Assembly (NCBI GenBank): GCA_033026295.1
Contig: CM065182.1
Location: forward strand, 17,194,715-17,258,714
Origin: Channa striata
Taxonomy: Eukaryota > Chordata > Actinopteri > Anabantiformes > Channidae
Length of the DNA stretch: 64,000 nt
Reading direction: 5' to 3'
Each line of letters begins with the position of its first letter. Position 1 is the first letter of the stretch. Under the pieces are notes generated by a model that saw only the letters and a list, made by a program, of their open reading frames with translations, did not search any database and was not told the origin of the DNA. This document shows positions 14,589-36,441 of the stretch, one piece after another. Both the position numbers and the translations under genes were made by a program.

Positions 14589-14612
14589 TTCACATATGCT
14601 TACATATGTGAA
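14589..14612. repeat. Perfect 10-bp inverted repeat
   Basis: The arms TTCACATATG (14589-14598) and CATATGTGAA (14603-14612) are exact reverse complements separated by CTTA. The repeat lies downstream of the 3' end of the ENDOD1-like gene in AT-rich DNA. No function can be assigned. Confidence 0.7.
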
Positions 14613-14783
14613 GTTATTTCTGATATTAAGCTACATTATAGATGCTTATGTCTACACTATACATGTTCTTTTGCTTTGTCACTACAAAACCTAAACAATA
14701 TTAGACTTGTGTATATTCAGTATTTTACATTATAGATGTTTCACATATAAGTAACACAAACACAGTGCACTAAACAAAGTTAT

Positions 14784-14789
14784 TTTATT
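14784..14789 (-). promoter_or_regulatory. Candidate poly(A) signal of the ENDOD1-like gene
   Basis: TTTATT on the plus strand reads AATAAA on the minus strand, about 220 bases after the stop codon of the minus-strand ENDOD1-like gene. The spacing suits a short 3'UTR. Confidence 0.5.
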
Positions 14790-15010
14790 AAGTAGATCAA
14801 ATTTCATGTACAAACATCTGTTGTATAATTTCAATAATATAATTTATCATATTAATTGCGCTGCAAGGAGATTTTGAAATCAACACCACAGATATTCATT
14901 ACTACATTGTTATGTTTTCATTTAACTTTACTAGTTTTTAGCAAAAACGCACAACTGATTACTGTTACTCCTAAACAGTGACCCACATGTGAGTTGTGAC
15001 CCCCGATTTT

Positions 15011-16173
15011 TCATATAGTGTGTTGCAGATAAAGAGGAAGGGGTGATGGGGAGATGCAGTTGTCATAGAAGATCTGAAGATTCTGGTCAACATCCATATT
15101 ACTTTTCAGAAATATCTCAAGTTCCTGCACCGGCATTTCATGAACGCTGTTGCCCTCCTTGGCGTTTTTGGCCAAGGCTGCGTGGGACGGGAAGCGAATG
15201 CGAACGTCGTGGGGCGAGTTGCGGTCGTAGTCGGTGCAGCAGTAGGCCGACCACACGTCCTCGGGGATGGCGACGCGGTCCTGGTTGTTGCGGCGAATCA
15301 TGTTGCCTCTGGTGGTCACGCCGGTGACGATGAAGGCGGTGCCGCGGCAGAAGTTGTTGAGACGCAGCCGGATCCGCTCCTCGTATTCACGCCAAGGCCC
15401 GATGTTGAACTCGCGTATTTCCGGGACCACGTTGGTCAGGGTGTACGTGGCAGCGCGGTCGTGCGGCGTGGACTGGTGCTGGTCTGGGTTCAGATGACCT
15501 CTCTCGTATAGAACCACATCCGAGTAATCATCCAGCACTGCCTGGCTGTCCTCAAACTTCATGTGCAGGTAGCCAGTGGGGAAGGGCAGCATGTTGCCGT
15601 TTCCATCGATTTCTGCCAGCTGAGGAAACACACAGTTATGTCAGAGAAGTTAGGTGATTCCTCCTCTGCTGAAAAATAATATCAAGCTACGAGGTGTCTG
15701 AGTTTCCCTCATCTTTCTTTCTATTGTCTATTTTGGCTGCTGCCAAGTCTTCTTTGAAAGAGAGAAGAATAAATGTACCAGGTTAAACAGTGATTAAGAA
15801 AGCTGAAGACTTAATGGATGAAAAAGCTTTTACAAATGTAATTTTCACAGCTTTTAAAAAATGTGTCTGACCTGCGGCTCATACATCCAAGGGTAGTCCA
15901 CACGTCTGTCTCCCTCTGTTTTCTTGAAAGTATAAGCTGAGTAAACCGGGATCCGCTTGTGAGGGTCATACAGGGTCACGTAGCGAGGTTTGTCTGCGTA
16001 ACGTTGACAGATCTTCTTTAGTTTGGTCTCGATGATCCCCGTGGTGGTGTCCCCATGTACAGGGAGTCCTTGCATCGCTCTACGTGATTAAAATCTTGAA
16101 CAACAGTTGTTGACATCAGAGGCAAGAAAAAGTGGATTAAAAGAGCCGAAGCTAATGTCGTTAAGAAAGTCAT
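15011..16173 (-). CDS. ENDOD1-like secreted DNA/RNA nuclease, with a 1-base frameshift in this copy
   Basis: Member of the endonuclease-domain-containing-1 family (DNA/RNA non-specific nuclease fold), probably secreted. Coding exon 1 is 16173-15872 and exon 2 is 15619-15011. The start at 16173 gives a hydrophobic signal peptide (MTFLTTLASALLIHFFLPLM) followed by VERCKDSLYMGTPPRG, typical of the family N-terminus. The frame then shifts: IIETKLKKICQRYADKPRY and the rest of exon 1 lie one base out of register. A single extra C in the run 16037-16040 would restore continuity. Exon 1 joins exon 2 in frame (WMYEPQ to LAEIDGNGN). Exon 2 contains YERGHLNPDQHQ, matching the RGH catalytic motif with Glu in place of the usual Asp, plus conserved cysteines. 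Allowing for the shift the product is about 303 aa, the size of many fish paralogues and shorter than human ENDOD1. Exon 1 probably extends to an acceptor at about 16213, implying a non-coding upstream exon. Confidence 0.85.
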
Positions 16174-16213
16174 AGTCGTGGTGTCTTCTCGGTGTCTCCT
16201 GCTTTGGCCTCGT

Positions 16214-18900
16214 CTACAATACAATGAGAGTAAATGTGCACATTAATGATTTAAATGTCACAGATAGATATGTAAAGCATGCAGAGCGTGGCCAAAAGGC
16301 AAGGCTCCTAACAGGTGTGGTTGTGCAGGTGATTGCATGGTCACCTGCATCCTGAACTTACAACGTTCACTATTCAACACACAGTAGAAGCTGTATTTGT
16401 TTACTTGACTTTGATACAAACCTGTATCTGTAGAGGATAATGCATCATCTGCGTAATCTTTCAAACTACTTTCACAGGTATGTCCCAGTCACTTCTAAAC
16501 ACCCTTGTTTAGTTGTTTTGGCCTTTGGGATGGACAAAATATATATTGTATTGGTCCCAGTGCTTCACTGTATGTGCATGTTTTAACCACATTATACATA
16601 TTTACTTTAGTACCACAAGGAAAATAAAATAACATCTAGTAACCCCTACACCCCTGACACTACCTGCCAAAATACCTTTCTTTAAGAAAACCATTTTAGT
16701 TATGGAAGATCTTTTTTTACCTGACGTAACCTTATTCCTTTACTGCTTTATGTAAACATAGTTCTTTACTGCTTTAGAGGAAGACAGCTTAATTTGAATT
16801 TACTTGCATGGAAGCCTGAGTTCTGCTGTGTTAAACAGAAGATATTGAAATGGGATATTCAGAAACGTGCTATCAATGCAATCGTAAAATGCAAAGCTTT
16901 CTAATCGGTCTCAGCGATGAACAAAAGGCCTACAGTGACCACTGTGGCTCAGAAGTACCATGTTACTCATTTTGAATGGTACATGTCTGAGATGGTTCTG
17001 GCAGAATGAGAACGATAAAGTTAAAACAATTATGTAAAACTACAACATAGTGACAGTAACATTTTCAAGTCAGGGTGTGAGCATGGCTTCCTGATTATAT
17101 TTACTATTGCATATTCACAGACAATAGTTAAACTTGACATAAAACTAAAAAAAAGTAGATTAAAGATCAGAGATCATCATGTGAGGTGCAGTACCTAGTA
17201 GAAAACATACTATTTGAAAGACAATGGAGGTGTTTTATTTAGCAAACTAATAACTAGCAAAAATTGGGCTTTTTAGAAAATCTTAATCTTTCAAAGCAAA
17301 TGGTTCAACGTACTGCCAAAATGAATGTTTGACCTGTTTTAGCATCTCTCAGTGTACCAAGCAATGAATGAATTAATCTGAAACCTACTTCCTGTTTCCT
17401 ATGTTCTGTGTCATTAGTCTTTATTAACAGCTTTGTAAAATTTGTATTTCTCTTTATTTTAATTCATAGACATCCACATCCACTTTGAGGACTGTGGCTA
17501 GGCAGTTCTCTCCCTATCGCTCTAGTACTCCAGGATTCATCTAAATTATACAATCATCAACCACATGTCCTCTGAAAGACTGTGAGATTTGATTACACGT
17601 GCTCTGGGGATAATCATCTAAACCAGATATTCCTAGAAGCTGAAACATCGGGTTGCTAGTAAACAATGTTTGGTGAAAGTAGTTTCAAGTGATGCGTTAA
17701 ACAATTAACATACTGTAGTTGCATAAGCATTAAAAAGCTTAAAGTAGTGGATAAAAGGTTGAACTCATTAGAAAAATTTGGAGCAAAACAGTGCATTGTT
17801 TAAGTAGATACAGATGCTAAAAATATGTTTGGCACAGTACAGCTGAGAAATCTTAAGGTTTGAAATATAGAGGTAATAAAATGTGCTGCATACGCTCCTG
17901 CAGTTTGTGGTGCAACTCCTATCTGTTCCTCTGCTCAGTATAGTCATATGCAAATTTAAAGAGTTTAGCTGGAGCAGCAATCCTTCACTGCCCTAATAAG
18001 TGAATTCGAGTGACTGAGTGTTGTTATTCATTGAGGAGCCAGCTAGCCTCTATGATTTAATCTTGAGTTATGCCAGTAATAATTTATGTAGCTGAGGCTG
18101 ATGATGTAGTTATGTGAGCGTACATTTTTCAACTGTGTGCATTTTTACCAATTAAAATAATAAATTCAAACCAAGTGCACAACCAGCTCAGTTGCCCTCT
18201 GCTGCTTCATCTTCGGTAAAAGCAGATATTTTACCGCCGTTGATTTTAATGGGGTCCATTTTTTAGTGGAAAGTATAACTACTAATTGTGACTTTTTGTG
18301 CAATAGATGTTTGTTTAGGCAGTCATTATCAGTGTTTTTCAAAAGTGTGACAGATCATGTGTGATAATAGATGATGTTAATTTAAACGCAATAAACAATT
18401 CAGTTTAAACACTTATTCAACAGAGAGGCATTTAGGCTTAAATTTATAAGGCTTTACATTACATTTGAACCTGTTATTATTGCCCAGCCTTGTTTTTTTT
18501 TTTTTTTTTTTTGTTAAAGATGTGAAATAAATCTACTGTAGGTGAGTGACAGTGCTTCTCGCGTACTGCTTCAGCAACATACTCCATCACAGAAATCCAC
18601 CTGTAGTTCTATGGTTTGTGAATATCAGAAAGGTTTGGACAAAGTGTTGAAAGAATGTTGAATATGAAAGAATAAGATTTCTGTCATGGGAACAGCAAAG
18701 TAGGTTGGCTGGGGGAAAAATGGCTTTCTTCATGTTCTGCATGGAGAAAATTCCAGTAGTATCCACTAGTATGTGTTTCCCACTTGGTGGCAGTGTAGGT
18801 TCATTTGTTGCATGTTTCCATTTCCTGTGCTTTAGTGATAACTTTTTTCTTCCCATTTCTTTCTCCTTTTAGACGTTAATGATGGTGTCAAAAGTTTCGG
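16214..18900. other. Intergenic/5' flank upstream of the ENDOD1-like gene
   Basis: AT-rich DNA with no recognised exon. It must contain the non-coding first exon and promoter of the minus-strand ENDOD1-like gene if the acceptor at 16213 is real, but I could not place them. A poly(T) run lies at about 18489-18511. Confidence 0.5.
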
Positions 18901-19187
18901 GTAAATCATGTGTATCAGGGCTGAATTGTGTAATTCAGTATTTACAGGCTCATTTAGTTTTCACGTGCAGTGCTGTTAAATAACCAATTCGCCTTTGGTT
19001 TCGTCCAAATCAGTACAATATCACACTATTAATATTTTTTGTTTTAGCAGAAGCAGTGAAGACACAACTGACAAGATGCTCTTCGGAGTCCGTTGCTGAG
19101 CCTCGGCTAAGCCACCAGGGCGCGTGCTTTGGCGGCACCGCCGGCCCGTCGAGCTTTCCCCACTTAGTTCTGCACCAAAGCCCGCTG

Positions 19188-19885
19188 ATTGGTCCAGGTG
19201 CCCACATGGGTTAGAGCACTGACCAATAGAGTTTGAGCTGATCGCAGGCTGTTGCTAAGGCACTTGCGAGGTAAAGAAATCTGCCAGCAGAGCGCTTCCA
19301 CCATTTCACTCTCTCACTCATCGGGCTCCTCATCAGCTCCGCCACCGTCTCTGCCTCTCACTGTGCGCTGTGGGCCCACAGCTTCGCCTGCTTGTTATTG
19401 GTCGGTGATGGGTGAAATGAGCACAAGAGCGAGTGGTTGGTTTTGCATTGTGAGCCACAAGACTAGGCCCGCCCTCTTGAACCGAGGACTGTAGCTCCAC
19501 CCCCCTTTGGTTTGTCCTGTCACTTGACATTTGAGCTCGACACTCACAGTCTGTCTGTCACAGTTTCACTCTGCCACAGTCATCAGTTCATCTGAGAAGA
19601 CGCCGAGGTATTCAGCTCCACGTTCGTTTAAAAAGGGACAAACCTGTTGCTCATACAGCGTCGTTATCTTTGATTAAGGCCGAAATATATTATCTGATCA
19701 ACATAAAAACATAGGTAAATGTCACAGTGCTGCAACAGTCAATCTCAATGTGAAGCCATATTGGTGGGAAATCTGTCTGAAACAGCTCTAGGAGAAGCTT
19801 TCACAGCTGTGGAGATATTTTAAATATCTCCTCTACTGTACTGGCTATTTTCCAACACTCACTCTGTGTCACACTCACACATACT

Positions 19886-19931
<46 letters not shown>

Positions 19932-20061
19932 GAAGAGAAATAAAGAGCCCTCCATTCCTCTCTGTCTGCTAGTTTTCCCCTCCTCCTGCCTCCTCTTGTT
20001 CGCAGCAAAATTTGAGAGATAAGAGCTTCTCCCCTCTCATTGGTTCAGCTCTGCTGATTGG
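19188..20061. promoter_or_regulatory. CCAAT-box cluster, probable kdm6b promoter region
   Basis: Five CCAAT boxes occur in about 870 bases: ATTGG at 19188-19192, 19397-19401, 20039-20043 and 20057-20061, and CCAAT at 19223-19227. The surrounding sequence is more GC-rich than the flanks. Clusters of NF-Y-type boxes are typical of vertebrate promoters. The region lies 5 kb upstream of the kdm6b start codon. It could also serve the divergent ENDOD1-like gene. Confidence 0.45.
19889..19928. repeat. (CA)n microsatellite
   Basis: An uninterrupted CA run of about 40 bases between the upstream and downstream CCAAT boxes of the presumed kdm6b promoter region. Confidence 0.9.
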
Positions 20062-20526
20062 CAGGCCTGTGAGCCCGCCCAGTCGGTCTCTGCACATGGA
20101 TCAGTCTGCTATGAGAGGCTCCGAATCAGAGAGTGGAGTGGAAACAGGAAGAGGAGGAGAGGGGAAGAAAGGAGACAGGAGAGGATCGGGTGAGACAAGG
20201 TGGCGAGGAGTGAAAGGGAGGAAACGGGGAGCAGAGGGGTGTGTGGACCAAAGAGAAGGAAGACGAAAACCAAACAGGTAAAAAAAAAAAAAAAAAAAAC
20301 TATAGTGGAGCAACTGTGCTTTTCCTTATGGCATAATAGTAATGTACTGCATAGTTTCAACAGTGTGTGAAAGGTGTAAATGTGTGTGTGTCTTCTCTGC
20401 TCTGTGTTTGTCTGCATTTGTTGATTTGTGTTGTATTTTCTGTGTCATTGTTCTGGACGAGCTGTCTTGGCTGAACATACTGCAGTGTGTGTCTGCAGAC
20501 TGTGCTGCACATTCAAGCATGAAGCC

Positions 20527-20531
<5 letters not shown>

Positions 20532-20562
<31 letters not shown>
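20532..20562. repeat. (CA)n microsatellite
   Basis: A CA run of about 30 bases, continued by CATACA variants, in the presumed first intron of the kdm6b leader. Confidence 0.85.
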
Positions 20563-20567
<5 letters not shown>

Positions 20568-22410
20568 ATACATGCACAAATGTAGTGCTCACGTGCAGGC
20601 ACAGGGTAATAGCAGAAATGTGTAATTATGAATGTAGTTAAGGGGAACTTGCGGTTATGGTTTTCTTTGTAGTTACATTTAAGCTCTGTGGAACTGTTGT
20701 TGGGGTGTACAGTGAGAAGAGTCTGCAGTGTGATCGAGAGCAATGATCACCCTTCACTTAGAGCCTAAAGTGTGTGACAGTTTGTGTGTACACTATTTGC
20801 CGCCTCGAAAGTTCAGCTCAGTTTATTGAACACATCTTCCAGTGCAAAGAGACCGTCGGACTTTGTTGTGTTCTTATTAAATACCTGGCGCAAATGTTTT
20901 ACTCGTAATCATTTCTAAGTCGATTGAAACAAAATAACAAAGGATATGTTAGTGTTACTGCCACTAACACACAACATGAGGCTAGTGTAAGCGTTCACTT
21001 ATGATTACCATTTAACCACTTGGATGTGCAATTCTGCGTTCCCTAGCAGACGCGCACCCAGTGCCTTTTTTAAACCTGTTAACCTGCTTTATTGTCTTCC
21101 CAAACAGCTGTACTTATTGTATTGTTTGCAAAAGACACCCCTCTTTCTTGTTCTTGACCTTGCCTTGGTACATTCCAGTACCCCTCAGAGGGCTGTGCTT
21201 TATGGAGCATACACCGGGAGAAGCTGCTGTTTTAGAAAGGGAGAAGGGGATAGAGCAGAGGCAAGCGGGGCTGCAGGGCTGTTATTTTTAGAAATGTGAT
21301 TGATATTCGGCTCATACTGTACATTCTCCCTCTGTGATCATGACGCTGTATCATGCCTGCATCCACTAAAATCATAAATGTGCATGCACTCGGGGTGGGC
21401 TGTCAATGCAGTCTGTCTGTACCATGTCACTTCTCAATTCCCCTCCATCTGTTCCCTTCATGTCTCCGCTCGTTATGTTAGCTAGCCTAGGAGTCACCAG
21501 AGACAGGTCTGGTCTGGTGCAGCCCATCCTTCCTTTTATGGTATAGCAGCAGTATCCTTAGTACAGTACATCACTACATACACACACATGCAGACATAAA
21601 GGCTCATCAAGGCATGCATGTCTGCAGTGGTTCAGTGCAGCTAGCAGACGGTTGCCAGTTGTGTGAGACGTGCTAGAACGGTTGGTCCAAATGGAGACAC
21701 AATATGGAGGGTGTTTACAGATGTTTATTCAGCTGACAGGGCTGCTGTACAAACACTGCAAACACTTAACAGGGGCTACTGAGAAATTATAGAATGTGGA
21801 AGTATACATTAAACCCTACGAACCCCCCCCCCCCAAAATGTCATAATCACACACACATGCAAACACTCCCCTTCTTGCTTGAGGCCTTGCTCCCAGCTCT
21901 GGACTAAATGATATCATCGGTTGCCAGGGATACAGGGACACAGCGTGCAGAGAAAAGGGAGGGTGAGGCATAGGCAGAGCCATACACTTAGCCTGAGAGA
22001 GAAAGGAAAGAGGCTGGGATATTGGGTATCAAGGAAGAAAAGGAACCTTGTTGAAACAAGTAGTATTAGTTAGGGAAGTCGATGGGGCGGGCCAAAAAAA
22101 GGGAAAACTGAAAACTGACATAGTGATTATGGAGCCATCATTCCTTTCCCCTCTTTCTTACATCTTGTTTCTTTCTATTTCTTTGTCTAGAGAGGGAGAG
22201 TATTACACCAGTGTAGATGTGTGTGAAAGCATGTGTTGCAGGAAATGAGAGGAAAGGGTGGAAATAAGGTCTGTGGGACGAAGGAAATATAATGCCCTTT
22301 GTTTAAACCATAAAAGCCTCTGGTCTTGTACATGTGTGCACCAACTGACTGTGGTATTTCCTCACTCTTTCTCCGATGTGTATCTGTGTGTGTGTGTGTG
22401 TGCTTGCCAG

Positions 22411-22550
22411 CTAGTGCAGGATGAGCATGTCTATTTAAAGGGATCTAAGATTGCACGGGTCTGCTGTCTTTCTGTTCCTGATTGACAACATCATCGAATT
22501 TGGACCAGAGAGTCTGTCTCCCTCCTCCATCCCCTAGTCCTCATTGCAAG
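22411..22550 (+). other. Candidate non-coding leader exon of kdm6b
   Basis: A 140-base block bounded by a (TG)n-rich tract ending in TTGCCAG and by the strong donor AAG|GTAAGA. It is not coding in a kdm6b frame and lies between the promoter-like region and the start-codon exon. It contains a tiny upstream ORF (22421-22438, five codons and a stop). The call rests on splice-site appearance only. Confidence 0.35.
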
Positions 22551-24717
22551 GTAAGATTGGCTACAGTGATGCACACAAACACATACAGTACAGTACTAGG
22601 TTTCAGATAAAGAGATTTACATTGAACGATAAATATATGAAAAAGGAGTGTTGAAACTATAGAAGGTTAGGTGATCAAATTTGGCTTTCAGTAGAGACGC
22701 GAATAGATGCATGGCTATGTCTCTGTGGTGACAGAGAGATGACCACGTTTTTTATGGTGAGAAAAGGGAGGGGGAAGCAGACTGATGGGTGCAGCAAGCA
22801 GCTAGGTGCCAAATAAACATCAAACTAATTGCAAAGCTTCACTTGTGTACAAGTATTGTGACTATACTAATCAGAGCCACAGCTCTAAAGTCCTGAAACT
22901 AATGCAGTCATTTTTCATAACTTACACTTAACACAGTACCCCCCCTTACACGCTGTATTGTTTGCATAGCGTATTCTTCAACAGATACTTGAACCACAAT
23001 GTGGCCTCTGTGCTAGATTCCAGATGTCTTTAATTTAACCCTGCAAAGATCAGTTGAATCATGGAAGCAGAGCCATCAGTGTGTAGAGCAACTTTTAAAA
23101 CTGCTGTTTCCCCTACACCACTGTAAAAAAGTGTTTTCCAGTGTGCAGCAGGGAGGGTCTGCAATGTGGTCTATGTTCTGTCTGCACAATGTTTCTCAAA
23201 TACCAACAAGTGGAGGCTTAAAGTACACTAAAGCATCTTTTCTTGTCAAAGAACGGCGTCTAAAACGGCTACAACACTATACAAACAGTGAAATTCAGTT
23301 GTTTGCATGAATTTAGAACACGTTACATTTCTTTGTCACAATTGGAGATTGACAATGATGTGGCATTAACATAAGTTGCCATTGTGATGCAAATAGGCGA
23401 GTCCGAAAATAAAGTCATGTAATCAAGATCCCAAGCTGACAAGACTTCAAAGCAGAGTGTTTCACATTGATGAGATGTTGAAAGCAAAACATCGAGAAAC
23501 TCTGAGAGATGAAAGCAGATACAACCAGAAATGTGTCGATTGTAGGGCATGAAATACCAGCTGAAAACACACTGTACCATACTGCAGCCGTAACTCTGTG
23601 TGACGGCGATACGTGTTCTTTTTCTACTCAAAAAAATGAAAGTAACCGTAGTTGACTCTAAAAAGCCTAAAGCTACAGCAATAAGAACTGTCTGGCTTCA
23701 GTTGCTGTAGCGATAGGTTGGAAATGGACTCAGGAAACGGCCGCTCACTTAGCACATTCAACATTCACAGAAAGGTTATTATAGCCCAGCTGCAGCAGTC
23801 TTACCACAAACAAACCTGTATGGAACAAATCTAAGGTAGAAAACAAAAATGTGCCGTTGGGGAAGTGGTAAAACGTAGCACGGCAGTTCTTAGTGGTTTT
23901 TATAAATAGCTGTAGGAAGTGGATGCCTATAGAGGTGCAACCTATCCTACACCAGTGCTCTAGTATGCAGAGTTGATCTTTATAAGGTCAGCTGATTTCT
24001 GCACAATATACCCAATGTTAAAAGTGTTGGCATCAGCACAGAGTGACGAACAGATAATGATTCAGATAAAAAAGAAAAGAAATCAAAATAAGCAAATTAG
24101 GTATGTTTGGTTAGGGATTTGATTGCGATCAGGCTTTAAATGAACAGCTTGGATTTCTGCAGACACCCCAGCAGTGAGCCATCACCTGAGCTAGTGCAGT
24201 GGTTCAGAACACACTTGGCCTCTAGAAGTGACTAGATTTGAAGTAAGTATAGATCTAGAAGATGGAACATGTTTATTTAAAACTCATTCACCACCAGAGA
24301 ATTAAAAAAAAAAACAGCTAATGGGGTAAGAACAATTACACAGCAGTATTACCCGCCACTAGTTTTTCTTATTTCTTCTTAAAGAGCGGTTGCAATGGTC
24401 CTTTGTCTTACTGCCATGCTTTTTTCATCACTGGATGGCCACTGGCTCTGGTGGCTGCTGGGAACTAGTGATTAGAGACAAGCTGAATGCACTGTGCAGC
24501 TCCGGCTGACGGATGATACAACCTCCAAACAGATAGAGTGCAGCAGGAAAATACAGCACGAGGAAATCAAATTTACTAGAAACACAGAATGCTGATGTAA
24601 CTCTTGTTAAGCCAGAACAAAAGAAGTCATTGTGTCAGCCTAGTAAAGAAATGTATGTTTCTCCTCTTCATGTGTCACACGCTGAATATCGATGATCGGT
24701 GTTTGTCTTGTCTACAG

Positions 24718-24769
24718 GCTGTTTTTTGCTCTCAGGTGTGGAGGGCCTCCCAAATACAGATCAACACTG
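24718..24769 (+). other. Candidate second non-coding leader exon of kdm6b
   Basis: A 52-base segment bounded by TCTACAG and GGTAACC, with no ATG, 550 bases upstream of the start-codon exon. The call rests on splice-site appearance only. Confidence 0.3.
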
Positions 24770-25324
24770 GTAACCACAGATTCTTTTTCTCTGTTCTTAT
24801 TATGTGGGTGGCTGTCTGTGTGTGAGGGCTGCGGTGCTTTAAATGCAAACATGTATAATGTCGACTATAACGCAGGTTCTTACAGGCTTAGAGGTTCACA
24901 ATGCAGCAATACTTAAGCAATACTATTAGATTTAAGTAACTGTGCACTGTATTGTGCATGTAAATGAAGCTCAAGAGTCAGTTATGAAGATGAACCCATA
25001 TACATGGATAATTGTTTTCACTGCTAAATGTCATCAGTATACCTGCTGCTGTGAATGAATTGATTACATGGGTTTTCCTTTGGGGCCTTTCCAAATAATG
25101 AGTGTTTGAGATTTATTCCAGCTAGAATTTTGTCATATACTATGTAATCTAAACATTTTGACTAAATGATGAATAATTAAGTGTAGAGTTGTGATCAGTG
25201 TATTTGCTGGTCACACTTTCATGTTACATTTTTTTCTTAAAATAATTTTTCCATGATGATGTTTTGTTTGTTTTGTGAAGTATTAACTGTACAAGCATTT
25301 AACTAAATCTGTGTTTCAGGCTGC

Positions 25325-36441
<11,117 letters not shown>

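Larger units (their letters stand above)
8209..14783. other. nlgn2 3'UTR and gene-free flank
   Basis: This holds the 3'UTR of nlgn2 and the intergenic space to the convergent ENDOD1-like gene. A canonical AATAAA lies only 132 bases after the stop (8340-8345). Another A-rich AATAAA occurs near 11343, so the 3'UTR could be short or several kilobases long. An inverted-repeat element is called separately at 8343-9544. A (TTTG)n run lies near 10379-10402. No coding potential or RNA gene is recognised. Confidence 0.6.
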
